NCBI GenBank assembly: GCA_946480815.1
Contig: CAMLLB010000035.1
Location: 1 to 40,178 of the forward strand
DNA from: an uncultured Flavobacteriales bacterium
GTDB taxonomy: Bacteria > Bacteroidota > Bacteroidia > Flavobacteriales > Crocinitomicaceae
Direction of reading: 5' to 3'
Length of the DNA stretch: 40,178 nt
How positions within the stretch are numbered: position 1 is the stretch's first letter; each line of letters opens with the position of its first letter. Below the pieces are notes generated by a model. That model made no database searches and was not told where the DNA came from. It worked only from the letters and a program-made list of their open reading frames with translations. The position numbers were made by a program, and so were the translations under genes. Shown one piece after another: positions 8,079-17,424 of this stretch.

Positions 8079-9125
8079 TTAGAATCCACTGAACTCTTTC
8101 GGACATTGATAGCGTCGTCTCATGCTTTTACTGTTCACATTTTTGGAGAACAACACCTTGGTAGGAATTTCAAATAAGAGTGAAAGTTCATGGCTCCCAT
8201 AACTGCTTGTCTTCAGGCGGGAAATCGTCATGTCAAAATTGTATGTTACACGCCACAAAGTTTCATATTTGGTGCGCAGGTTCAAGCCAAGCGTAAAAAT
8301 AAAGGAATCATATTGTTTGAAACTCATGGCAGCCGTTCGATTCCGCATCCAGATCCCGATGATAAACGGTTGACTGATGAAATTACTTCCGACACTGAAT
8401 GTTCTGAATTCATTCTGCATTTCGTAGACAACTCCCGGGGAAACCACAAACTCATTGAAAAGCAGATTGGAAGATGCATGGAATACCAATTTGAAAGGCA
8501 ATTTATCACCATCGGCGAGAAAAGCGTCCTTTGGTTGGGATAAATGATGAATTGCTCCACCCAATGTAGCATTGAAGCGCTTGAAGGAATTACTTTGTTT
8601 ACGGCTGGAACCGTTAAAACGGGCAACCAATCCTGCACTGAAATCGGCATAGGAAACACTGTTGTAATTAGGCCTGTTAAAGCTGCTTTCCTTGATCTTT
8701 CCCATGGTTTCATCCAGCTGGTCCGAGAAAGTGAGTTTGGACCAATCGATATTCTTGTTGACAAATCCACCGCTTACTCCGGCCTGGAGTATAAAATTTT
8801 TCGTGTCGACCGGTCGGTAAGAATAATTCAGGTAAGCACCGGCTGTTCTCAAAAGAGCTTCACCGCCCACGTCCGAATAGGCCATGATTCCAAGTCCCAT
8901 CTTGTACATGGTTTGTGCTTCGGCTGAAAAGGAGAAGGTGTTGAATCTTCCCGGAATCGGCCCCCACAAAGAACGGGCATTCAGCCTGACGGCAATACCA
9001 TTATTTACCGCGGTCATGGAAGGGTTGTAATAGATCGGGTTATTGTAGAACTGTGAGAAGTTGGGATCTTGTCCGTAAACACTTCCTGCAGCAATTATCA
9101 CTATGAATAAAATCAGTTTCCTCAT
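8079..9125 (-). CDS. PorP/SprF family T9SS outer-membrane protein
   Basis: A 348-residue predicted outer-membrane beta barrel of the PorP/SprF family. Family hallmarks are the signal peptide (MRKLILFIVIIAAGSVYG) followed by DPNFSQFYNNPIYYNPSMTA, a Gly/aromatic-rich alternating pattern, and a final strand ending HELSLLFEI. SprF-type proteins are known to be needed for secretion or surface attachment of SprB-type cargo with gliding-motility C-terminal domains. The cargo gene ends immediately before it: TAA of the adhesin, then GTG, then the chosen ATG at 9125, so the two are translationally coupled. The ~25 residues after the last strand, ending QCPKEFSGF, are not typical and match a duplicated fragment at 7696-7726. 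The role as partner of the 2318-residue adhesin is inferred from synteny. Confidence 0.92.
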   Translation of the reverse strand: MRKLILFIVIIAAGSVYGQDPNFSQFYNNPIYYNPSMTAVNNGIAVRLNARSLWGPIPGRFNTFSFSAEAQTMYKMGLGIMAYSDVGGEALLRTAGAYLNYSYRPVDTKNFILQAGVSGGFVNKNIDWSKLTFSDQLDETMGKIKESSFNRPNYNSVSYADFSAGLVARFNGSSRKQSNSFKRFNATLGGAIHHLSQPKDAFLADGDKLPFKLVFHASSNLLFNEFVVSPGVVYEMQNEFRTFSVGSNFISQPFIIGIWMRNRTAAMSFKQYDSFIFTLGLNLRTKYETLWRVTYNFDMTISRLKTSSYGSHELSLLFEIPTKVLFSKNVNSKSMRRRYQCPKEFSGF

Positions 9126-9128
9126 CAC

Positions 9129-12100
9129 TTAGCGTATTACAGTTACGGTTCCCGATCGTTTGATCTTACCCTTCGGATATTCCTTTCCTTCCCAAACATC
9201 CGCATTTTTGAAAGTAGCGCTTGCTTTCCAAACGTATGCGTCCTGTTGCACCGGTTCACCACGATAAGTTCCATCCCAGTATTCGGTTGGTCTTCCGTTT
9301 TCATCCAATGCAGTTGTCGACCAGATCAGGTTGCCCCAATCGTCGTAGATCAATAATTCGAATTCCTTCATATTGACTCCCTTCGGAACGAAGTTCGCCA
9401 CTTCAAAGTCCGTATGTCCGGGACTCATGGCATTTGGAATGAACAATCCGTGGAAGAAATCCACCGTAATGGTTTTTACAAGCGTATCCGCACAACCATA
9501 GATCGTACTGGCAATTAACGTGACATTGAAATCTCCGTCTTCTTCATAACGGATTCGCGGATTTTCATCAGAGGATCCGGTTCCGTTTCCAAATTCCCAG
9601 GAATAGTAATCAGCCAAACTACTTAGATTGGTGAAGTCGACAATTCCGCTTAGCGGTTCCGGGCCTTCAACATTGGTATAGCTGAAATCTGCAGTTGGTT
9701 GAGGTAATACTGTGATAACTGTTCCGGAAGAAACGGTGTCATTACAGCCTCCGTTTCCATAAGCAATGAGTGTTACCGGATACGTTCCGCTTACTGCAAA
9801 TGATGTCTCAACCGGATTCTGGGTCAGGATAGTACCATTGCCTAAGAACCAGGATACTGAATTCGCAAATTGGGTATTGGCTTGCAATAAGATTTCCTCT
9901 CCGACACATAAGGAATCTGTCGGTAAGGTGAATGAAGCAACCGGCATTTGATAAGACGATACAGTCTTTTGAACACTGTCGATACAACCGTTAACTGTAG
10001 TCCCCACTAAAGTTACAATATAGTCACCCGCCTGCTGATAAGTCGTACTTGGATTGGTCAATGATGAAGATAAACCGTTCCCGAAATTCCAGTTGTAACC
10101 AACGGCACCCATACTTTGGTTGGTAAAATCAACCACTGTCGGTTGAACACATGGATCAACCGTACTGAAGGTAAAATCAACTGCCGGTAAAGGATAAACA
10201 GTAACAATCTGGGTTGCAGTATCCGGGCAACCGATATTATCTAAAACGATCAATTGGACCACATAAGAACCCGCTGCGGTGAAAGTGTGCGTCGGATTGC
10301 TTAGAATGGAAGAATTTCCATCACCAAAATTCCACACCTGACTCACAATTCCCGCACTGTTGTTGGTCATCTGGACTGTCAAATCCATACAGCCTGTATT
10401 CGGGCCAAGTGTAAATTGAGATGTCGGTCCCTGGTTTACTTTAATGACTTTCGTTTTTTGGGTCGTACAACCATATGTTTGGCTGATTCCGGAAAGTGTT
10501 ACAGTATAGTATCCCGGAGTGGAATAAGCATGCACCGGATTGGTTAAAACAGAACTTGTTCCATCCCCGAAATCCCAGTTTATGGATGCAATTCCCGTAC
10601 TCAAATTCGTAAATACCAATCCTTCATTCAAACAAACTGAATCCAGGGAAGTAAAATCAATTTGTGGTAAAGGATGAACGGTTACAATGGTTGTCGCCGT
10701 GTCAAATCCGCAACCCGCAGCAAAGAGTGATACGACATAAGTTCCGGGAGTTGTAAAAGTATGCGTTGGATTGTACGCAGTGGAAAGATTTCCGTCTCCA
10801 AAATCCCAGGAAGAGAAGCTGGCACCCTGCGAAAATTGTGTCAGGTTGATGGTATGTGGAACGCAGCCGGAAGGATTATCGATATTGAAAAACGCATTAA
10901 CCTGTGGTGGAAGTACGGTAATTTGGTGCTGAATGGTATCCGATCCGCATTCATTGCTTACGATTAATTGAATGGTATACGTAGTATCTTCTATTCCCGT
11001 GTAGAACGTATGCTGAAGTGTTGCAGCGGAAGTAGTGGAAGTTGACCCGTCCCCAAAATCCCATTCATAATTGTCCGGTAAACCGAAACTATTGTTTACC
11101 ATATCAAGATCAAGCGGAGTACAGCCGATATCGGTCAATGTTCCGAAAACGGCGGTAGGTGAAGGCATTACAGTGATTTCTTCCGAATGTGTACTGCTAC
11201 CGCAGAAATTCGTCAAACTCAGGGTAATGGTATAACTGGTATCAGTTGTATTGCTTGCCTGGTACGTTTGTGAAACCGGAATCGGGTTGGAACTTGTTTG
11301 CCCGTTTCCATAATCCCAGTTATAAGTCAAACTTTGTCCTAATGAAAGGTCAGTGAAATTCACTAGCATAGGCCCACAAGCAGAATCCGGAGTTAAACTG
11401 AAATCAGCAACGGGTGGAATCCGGACTTCTATTTGATGTGTAATGGAATCCAGGCAACCGAATGAAGTGGTCACAACTAATTCGATATCAAAGAATCCGG
11501 GAGAAGTATATGCATGGTTCGGGCTGACAGTAGAAGCGGTGTTTCCGTCACCAAAAGTCCAGTTATTTTGATTCGCCAAAGTGCTTGTATTCGTAAAGAG
11601 CTCGCTGGTTCCGATACAGGTGATCGGGTTGAAGTTAAAGTTTGCAACCGGCATCGGGTGCACAATGGCCAGCAAGGTATCACGATTGACACAGCCGGTA
11701 GTTGGGTTTGTATAAGTGTATACGATCGTATTGGTTGCAACGGGTGCTATTCCCGGGTCAAATGTTCCCAGAATAGCATCTGTAATTCCATTTCCACTCC
11801 AAACACCATTTGCCGGGTTTCCGGAGAAATTAACCGGATTATCACTCGGACAGAATTCTTCATCGATTCCAACGCTCACTACCGGTAAAGGATGAACTGT
11901 GAAAAGCATGGTATCACGTGTAAGACAATTTCCGGCACCGTTGGAAATAACAAGCGGGAAGGTCCCGGCAACGGTTGGATTGAACAAACCGCCAGTACTC
12001 ACAAAACTTCCCGTCCAGGTACCGGAAACCGGTGTTCCGTTCAATTGTACATTGGGAGCATCGATACAGGCTTCCAGGTCAGGACCTGCATTTGCCTGAG

Positions 12101-15100
12101 TCGGATTGACTACCGTCACAACGCGGGTATCCGAATTGGTGCAACCGGATCCGCTCGTGAACGTATAGGTGAGGTTGAATGTTCCAACGGAAGACGGAGT
12201 AAAGAGACCTGAAGCAGTAATTCCTGTTCCGGTCCAGCTTCCTCCGGCTGGAGTTGCCGTAAATTGAACTGGGAAAGGCTGATTACACAAAGTCGTATCA
12301 TTTCCGGCATTTACAAGCGGTAAGGGATTGACCGTGATAACCAGATTATCTGTGTTGGTACAACCGTTTCCATCGGTAAATGAATAGGTGAGTGTTTTAT
12401 TCCCGCTCCCCACCATGGAAGGGGTGAATTCTCCTGTCGGATTGGTGATTCCGGTCCCGGTCCAGGTTCCGCCAGCTGGAGTTCCGGTCAAATTTTGGAT
12501 TCCTGCATCAATACAGATACTGAAGTCGTTTCCGGCATTTACAACCGGTAAAGGGTTCACTAAAGCTACAAGCGTATCACGTAAAAGGCATGCTCCTGAA
12601 CCTAAAGTATAAACCAGGTTGAAACTTCCTGCAGTAGTGGGGTTAAAAATTCCTGCCGATGTAGTGAAGGAACCGGTCCAGGAACCTCCGGCAGGAGTGG
12701 GAGAAAGTGTCACATTCGGAGCGTCAATGCAGACAGCAAAGTCCGGACCCGCATCCGGTTGAGTGGGACTGATAATTGTCACGATACGCGAGTCGGAATT
12801 TGTACAACCGTTGGCATTAGTGAAGGTATAGGTTAATGTAAAAGTACCGGTCCCATTCGGTGTGAACTGACCGCCCGGAGTAACGTTTGTTCCTGTCCAG
12901 GTACCACCGGGAGGGGAATAACTTAATTGGAACGGATTTGGCTGATCACAGGCCGTGGTATCAGGGCCGGCATTTACAACCGGGAGCGGGTTTACAGTTA
13001 TAACCAGGTTATCCGTTGCAATACAACCCAATGCATCAGTGAATGAATAAGTCAATGTCTTATTTCCTGTCCCTGCAACAGCAGGAGTAAATTCGCCAGC
13101 CGGATTTGTAATTCCGGTTCCGCTCCAGGTCCCGCCGACAGGAGTTCCGTTCAGGTTTTGAATTCCGGCGTCAATGCACACGGCAAAGTTTGGTCCCGCA
13201 TCTGCAACCGGTAAGGGATTTACAGTCATCAGCATGGTATCACGCGATAAACAGGTCCCTGTCCCGAACGTGTAAACCAAAGCATGTGTTCCAACCACAT
13301 TCGGAGTAAATACTCCGGCAGCCGTAATACTGGTTCCGCTCCAGGTTCCTCCTGATGGAGTTCCTGTTAAGGTAATCGCTCCTGAACCAAAACAGCGTGA
13401 AGAGTCCGGCCCGGCAGAAGCAGGTGTCGGAGCAACAACGGTCACCAGAACAGTATCTGTATTTGTACAGCCATTTCCATTTGTAAAAGAGTAAACCAAT
13501 GGGAATGTCCCTGTTCCGTTTGGCGTGAAAACTCCACCTGGGGTAACATTGGTCCCGGTCCAGGTTCCGCCTCCTGGTGTAGGAGTTAAAGTAAACGGGA
13601 TCGGCTGATCACAAAGTGTCGCATTTGGTCCTGCATTGACAACCGGCAGCGGATTCACTGTAATTGTTGCTGTTGCAGAGCCTGAACAGTTTCCGTCAGA
13701 TCCGACAATGGTATACGTTTGAGTAGTTGTTGGATTTGCAGTAACAGTAGCCACATTTGTTGCGGATAATCCGGTTGCAGGGCTCCAGGTGTAACTGGTC
13801 GCGCCCGAAGCTGTTAAGGAAACAGATTGTCCGTTGCAGATCGTTGCAGCCGGAGGAGTGACTGTGATAACAGGAATCGGGTTTACAGTCAATGTCACGG
13901 AAGCACTTGGTCCTGCGCAACCGTTCATGGTTCCGAATACCGTATATGTTCCTCCCTGGGCCAATGTTACGTTTGTTAAGCTGAAGTTTTGCTGATTGCT
14001 GGTAAATGAATTCGGGCCGGACCAGGAATAGGTCGTTGAAGCAGAAGCATCGGATGTGAAATTCGCCGTTCCGCCTGCACAAAGAGGAGTGTTTACCTGA
14101 GGGTTCAGAGCCGGAGGAATTGGTTTGATGACAACGGAAGTGTTTGCAGTTGTTGTACCACAGGCGTTGGTAACGGCCAGGGAAATTGGAAAAGTTCCTG
14201 CTGTTGGATAGGAAATTGTTCCGGGAATAAGTGTGTTTGCATTAGCTGGCGAACCGCCGGTAAAGGACCAGTTATACGTATCAGAAGGTTCAAGACAATC
14301 ATTGACAACTGCTGTTGGATTGACGCTTAAACCTGCACACACACTCGGAACTGCATTGATCGATACCTGGGGTGGTGCCTGTGCAACAATGGCCTGGGTT
14401 GAAATGAACGAACCGCAGGTGTTCGTTAACGTCAAACGAATCGTATAATTTCCCGGCTGCGTAAATTGGATCTGGGGATTGACCGATGAAGCGTTTGTCC
14501 CTCCAACGAATGAAAATGCTCCTGAAGAAGGCAAACAAGGACTTCCGTTGAAAAGTACCGTCCAAACACGTGTCACATTACAGGTATTTGTTACTATCGA
14601 AGCATCCGTTACCTGTGTCGTAAACGGAATACAGGCTGAAGTTGGTGTAGCCGTAAATGATGGCATGGGCGGATTTTCAATGCAAACAGTACGTGTAATG
14701 ACATTCGAACTACAGCTATTCGTAGCTGTAAGTGTCACGGTATAAGTTCCTGGCGCAGTATAAACATGAGTCGGATTGGTTGCCGTAGCTGTTGTTAAGG
14801 TTTGCCCGTCCCCGAAATTCCATTGAAATAAGGTGCTGGAACTGCAGGCACTGTTGAAACCGGCCTGAGTAGTGTTTAAAAACAATACGGGTGAACCAAC
14901 GCAATTATTTTGGGAAGCAGGATTGAAATTTGCTACCGGCCCCGTATATACGCGAATTGGTGAGATTGAAGCCTCACTGCTGTCACATAAATTGATCGCT
15001 TTCATCCGGAATACAAATTGATTTCCCGGTTGTCCGCAGGAAGAAGTGCTGTATGTGTGGCATATTGTTGCGGGTGGCGGATGAGAAAGGGTGTCTCTCG

Positions 15101-16085
15101 GGGAGCCGTCCCCATAATCGACTACATAGAATGTTGTATTGTGATTGGAGGAATAATTGCTTAAGGGGAAACATAAGGTAATTGGACCACAACCGGTTGT
15201 TGCACCCGGATTTGCAGCTCCGATCGCCGGATTGGTAATGTTTGCAACGTTGTAAGGAGTGGATTGAACACAGCCATTACTTCCGGTAACGGTGTAAACT
15301 AATGAAAAGATTTCGGCCGTGGTGTATGTATGGGAAACACCTCCACCGGGAAAAGTCGCGGAATTGAAATCGGGGGAACCGTCTCCCCATTGAATCGTAT
15401 AATTTGAATTTCCTGTCGTAGACGAAGCATCAAAAACGGTCATTGAGAAGTTTGATCCGTCGCAGTTGCGCATTCCGGCAACCGGATCAATCAATGCTGC
15501 TCCGGGAAGCGCATTCACGGTAACTGTCTGGGTGGAACTGGCCACACACCCGTTTGAATTCGTAACCACCAGCGTTACTGTATAGTTTTGGGTTGTGGGG
15601 CCGATTGCGTTATACTGATGTGTCGGATTGATAAGGTTACTGGTATTTTGAGCACCCGAACCGGGATCACCAAAGTTCCAGGAATAGGTTAAACCGCTTC
15701 CGGTTGAAGTATTGGTGAATTGAACGGGAATAGTAGAACAATTGTTATTTCCGGTAATAGTAAACGAAGCTGTTGGAAGCGGAGCAACTGTAATATTTAC
15801 CGAATTATTGTCAGTACAGCCTGAAGATGAGCTAACTGTAAGTGTGTAGGTTTGATTACTGGTCGCTGTTAGTATTGGATTGGGACAAGTGGTGCAGGAA
15901 AGTCCGGTAGCGGGTGACCAGGAATAAGAAAGTGTACCTGGCCCTGTTCCTGCCGGTGTTCCGCCTAACTGAATAGCGGCACCGATACAAACAGTTGAGT
16001 CGGGACCTGCATCTGCACTGCATTGTGCATGCGTTCCCGTATGGATCAACAAGGACAGTGTAACAAGAAGTAATAATTGCTTCAT
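9129..16085 (-). CDS. Giant PKD/Ig-like surface adhesin with gliding-motility C-terminal domain
   Basis: A 2318-residue secreted protein, probably a cell-surface adhesin exported by T9SS. A signal peptide (1-20, ending THAQ) is followed by mixed Ig-like and PKD domains to about residue 800 (YSWNFGDPG, FQWNFGDGQ). Residues ~815-1400 are three kinds of ~70-residue GG-T-W-x-G repeats arranged as an A-B-C higher-order unit of exactly 663 bp. Nine PKD-like domains follow to about 2205 (IASINWDFGDGTSSVLTNP and similar). The last 105 residues (2214-2318, LFIPNAMSPG, LLIYDDWGNLIW, YWDGTYRGEP) form the gliding-motility-associated (CHU_C, type B) sorting domain. The PorP/SprF gene follows in the same transcript and is the likely export partner. 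The binding target is unknown. Cysteines recur once or twice per repeat, consistent with disulfides. Confidence 0.93.
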   Translation of the reverse strand: MKQLLLLVTLSLLIHTGTHAQCSADAGPDSTVCIGAAIQLGGTPAGTGPGTLSYSWSPATGLSCTTCPNPILTATSNQTYTLTVSSSSGCTDNNSVNITVAPLPTASFTITGNNNCSTIPVQFTNTSTGSGLTYSWNFGDPGSGAQNTSNLINPTHQYNAIGPTTQNYTVTLVVTNSNGCVASSTQTVTVNALPGAALIDPVAGMRNCDGSNFSMTVFDASSTTGNSNYTIQWGDGSPDFNSATFPGGGVSHTYTTAEIFSLVYTVTGSNGCVQSTPYNVANITNPAIGAANPGATTGCGPITLCFPLSNYSSNHNTTFYVVDYGDGSPRDTLSHPPPATICHTYSTSSCGQPGNQFVFRMKAINLCDSSEASISPIRVYTGPVANFNPASQNNCVGSPVLFLNTTQAGFNSACSSSTLFQWNFGDGQTLTTATATNPTHVYTAPGTYTVTLTATNSCSSNVITRTVCIENPPMPSFTATPTSACIPFTTQVTDASIVTNTCNVTRVWTVLFNGSPCLPSSGAFSFVGGTNASSVNPQIQFTQPGNYTIRLTLTNTCGSFISTQAIVAQAPPQVSINAVPSVCAGLSVNPTAVVNDCLEPSDTYNWSFTGGSPANANTLIPGTISYPTAGTFPISLAVTNACGTTTANTSVVIKPIPPALNPQVNTPLCAGGTANFTSDASASTTYSWSGPNSFTSNQQNFSLTNVTLAQGGTYTVFGTMNGCAGPSASVTLTVNPIPVITVTPPAATICNGQSVSLTASGATSYTWSPATGLSATNVATVTANPTTTQTYTIVGSDGNCSGSATATITVNPLPVVNAGPNATLCDQPIPFTLTPTPGGGTWTGTNVTPGGVFTPNGTGTFPLVYSFTNGNGCTNTDTVLVTVVAPTPASAGPDSSRCFGSGAITLTGTPSGGTWSGTSITAAGVFTPNVVGTHALVYTFGTGTCLSRDTMLMTVNPLPVADAGPNFAVCIDAGIQNLNGTPVGGTWSGTGITNPAGEFTPAVAGTGNKTLTYSFTDALGCIATDNLVITVNPLPVVNAGPDTTACDQPNPFQLSYSPPGGTWTGTNVTPGGQFTPNGTGTFTLTYTFTNANGCTNSDSRIVTIISPTQPDAGPDFAVCIDAPNVTLSPTPAGGSWTGSFTTSAGIFNPTTAGSFNLVYTLGSGACLLRDTLVALVNPLPVVNAGNDFSICIDAGIQNLTGTPAGGTWTGTGITNPTGEFTPSMVGSGNKTLTYSFTDGNGCTNTDNLVITVNPLPLVNAGNDTTLCNQPFPVQFTATPAGGSWTGTGITASGLFTPSSVGTFNLTYTFTSGSGCTNSDTRVVTVVNPTQANAGPDLEACIDAPNVQLNGTPVSGTWTGSFVSTGGLFNPTVAGTFPLVISNGAGNCLTRDTMLFTVHPLPVVSVGIDEEFCPSDNPVNFSGNPANGVWSGNGITDAILGTFDPGIAPVATNTIVYTYTNPTTGCVNRDTLLAIVHPMPVANFNFNPITCIGTSELFTNTSTLANQNNWTFGDGNTASTVSPNHAYTSPGFFDIELVVTTSFGCLDSITHQIEVRIPPVADFSLTPDSACGPMLVNFTDLSLGQSLTYNWDYGNGQTSSNPIPVSQTYQASNTTDTSYTITLSLTNFCGSSTHSEEITVMPSPTAVFGTLTDIGCTPLDLDMVNNSFGLPDNYEWDFGDGSTSTTSAATLQHTFYTGIEDTTYTIQLIVSNECGSDTIQHQITVLPPQVNAFFNIDNPSGCVPHTINLTQFSQGASFSSWDFGDGNLSTAYNPTHTFTTPGTYVVSLFAAGCGFDTATTIVTVHPLPQIDFTSLDSVCLNEGLVFTNLSTGIASINWDFGDGTSSVLTNPVHAYSTPGYYTVTLSGISQTYGCTTQKTKVIKVNQGPTSQFTLGPNTGCMDLTVQMTNNSAGIVSQVWNFGDGNSSILSNPTHTFTAAGSYVVQLIVLDNIGCPDTATQIVTVYPLPAVDFTFSTVDPCVQPTVVDFTNQSMGAVGYNWNFGNGLSSSLTNPSTTYQQAGDYIVTLVGTTVNGCIDSVQKTVSSYQMPVASFTLPTDSLCVGEEILLQANTQFANSVSWFLGNGTILTQNPVETSFAVSGTYPVTLIAYGNGGCNDTVSSGTVITVLPQPTADFSYTNVEGPEPLSGIVDFTNLSSLADYYSWEFGNGTGSSDENPRIRYEEDGDFNVTLIASTIYGCADTLVKTITVDFFHGLFIPNAMSPGHTDFEVANFVPKGVNMKEFELLIYDDWGNLIWSTTALDENGRPTEYWDGTYRGEPVQQDAYVWKASATFKNADVWEGKEYPKGKIKRSGTVTVIR
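11890..13640 (-). repeat. 663-bp higher-order tandem repeat inside the adhesin gene
   Basis: Three kinds of unit, A (CDQP...TPGG.FTPNGTGTF), B (RCFGS...TCLSRDT) and C (CIDAGIQNL...GTGNKTLTYSF), run in the order A-B-C-A-B-C-A-B. Equivalent codons for the V-T/I-T position of unit A lie at 13545, 12882 and 12219, exactly 663 bp apart twice. C units are also 663 bp apart (about 13170 and 12507). The block is coding; indels have been excluded between copies. Confidence 0.85.
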
Positions 16086-16209
16086 TCGTAGTTTTGTAGC
16101 CGATACAAAGGACGGAAATAAATTTCAAACCTCAAATACCTCAATTGTAGTAATAGTACTTGTCTTTCAAGCTATTGATGAGCTAATTTATGGAATAAAA
16201 CGCAAAAAA

Positions 16210-16250
16210 GAAAACCCCGAAGCAGATGTTTCCATCACTTCGGGGTTTTC
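16210..16250 (-). terminator. Rho-independent terminator of the T9SS type A cargo gene
   Basis: A perfect 13-bp stem, gaaaaccccgaag (16210-16222) with cttcggggttttc (16238-16250), has a 15-nt loop. Read on the minus strand it is followed by a T-rich tail (ttttcttttttg) and sits 22 bp after the stop of the gene at 16273-17301, so it ends that transcript before the adhesin gene. Confidence 0.88.
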
Positions 16251-16272
16251 TATGTATTTGGTAGACTATTTC

Positions 16273-17301
16273 TTAGTTAATAGTCAATTTTTTTGTTGAT
16301 TTGATTCCGTTGGCAATTACAACTACGTTGTAAATTCCTGCCTGGAAATCAGCTACATTCAATGTTTGAGAAGTACCTGTATTTTGAGTTGTCAAAACAG
16401 TTCTTCCAGCCATGTCAACGATTGAGATCGTTTCGTTCCCCGTTAAACCTGAAATAACCACAGATTCGTTAGCCGGGTTTGGATACATACCGAATGCAGC
16501 TTTATCGTTTTCAGAAACTGTTAAAAACTCATCAGGCATTACGCTGCTCATAACGATATGTTGTGTAGTTGGCGTACCTGCTAATGTAATTACCAAAGTT
16601 GAGTGAACTAAAACAGGAAGGTAAGGGCTCGTCATTGTGTAATATTCGTATTGAGTTCTTTCCATTATTACATTTCCAAATCCCGGAATTGGAATTACAG
16701 CAGTTGCCTGATCATGCAATTTAAAGCGAGATACATTTGATAAAGTAGTTGCTGCATTTAATTTCAAAGTTCCTTGCCCGTCAAATTTAGTATCGATTGA
16801 CCCTGATGTTGCTAATGATCCGAAATTGTCAGTGTTTGCGTTTCCGGAAAATGCATCCGTAAGGTTATCCGTGATAGCATATGGATAGTTCATAATTGTA
16901 GCGTCATTTGACCCACCACTGAAAACAACTCGAACAGTACCTGCACCATTTCCACCGTCAAAAACATATCCCTGAGAGGTACGTGTGCTGGCAGTAGATG
17001 TATAGTAAGAAGTCATAAAACCAGCAATATCAACCGCCCAGGTAGAAGAAGTATAATCACTTCCATATGTAGTTGCTGACGGAAGAGCTACGGAAATAAC
17101 TTTTGTTTCACCATAGATCCCCGGAGTTGTACTATAATCCCAGGTAACTCCTGTTCCGGTAACAGCAGAATAATCAACTGCATTGGAATCCAAAAGGTAC
17201 ATGGTAACGGATGATCCCATTACCGGTTCATTCGATTGGGTGAACTGACCAAATGCAGCTCCTGTAATTAAGCTAGTAGCTAAGAGTAAATTTAATTTCA
17301 T
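16273..17301 (-). CDS. Secreted protein with T9SS type A sorting domain
   Basis: A 342-residue exported protein of unknown activity. A signal peptide (MKLNLLLATSLITGAAFG) leads into a ~250-residue beta-rich region with no recognised enzyme motif. The last 73 residues (270-342) form a classic T9SS type A (Por_Secre_tail) sorting domain: FGMYPNPANESVVISG, ISIVDMAGRTVL, FQAGIYNVVVI and a terminal KKLTIN strand. Type A cargo is secreted through T9SS and usually cleaved or attached by the PorU sortase; unlike the CHU_C proteins in the window it needs no SprF partner. It is a single-gene unit, with a promoter-like box upstream and a strong terminator downstream. Confidence 0.9.
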   Translation of the reverse strand: MKLNLLLATSLITGAAFGQFTQSNEPVMGSSVTMYLLDSNAVDYSAVTGTGVTWDYSTTPGIYGETKVISVALPSATTYGSDYTSSTWAVDIAGFMTSYYTSTASTRTSQGYVFDGGNGAGTVRVVFSGGSNDATIMNYPYAITDNLTDAFSGNANTDNFGSLATSGSIDTKFDGQGTLKLNAATTLSNVSRFKLHDQATAVIPIPGFGNVIMERTQYEYYTMTSPYLPVLVHSTLVITLAGTPTTQHIVMSSVMPDEFLTVSENDKAAFGMYPNPANESVVISGLTGNETISIVDMAGRTVLTTQNTGTSQTLNVADFQAGIYNVVVIANGIKSTKKLTIN

Positions 17302-17331
17302 AGTTTATTTTTTTCTAAAATTACAATTTTA

Positions 17332-17339
17332 CAAAGTTA
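17332..17339 (-). promoter_or_regulatory. Candidate -7 box of the T9SS type A cargo gene
   Basis: On the minus strand this reads TAACTTTG, a match to the Bacteroidota TAnnTTTG -7 box, placed 30 bp before the start codon. No TTTG -33 element is seen at 17-23 bp. The box lies inside a gttacc / ggtaac inverted repeat that could be an operator. Confidence 0.45.
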
Positions 17340-17424
17340 CCCATGTCATTTTTATTTGAATGGTAACATTTGTCTCCTCATTGAATGCTTATTTAACAAA
17401 AAGGTTGGAAAATTAATCTTTTTT

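Noticed and set aside
7802..8089. 95-codon minus-strand frame beside PorP
   Set aside because: Its GTG start lies within the PorP 3' end and the translation looks like repeat DNA; kept only as part of the non-coding stretch.
11477..11888. Open frames antisense or out of frame within the adhesin gene
   Set aside because: They are shadows of a repetitive coding sequence and carry no domain or start signal of their own.
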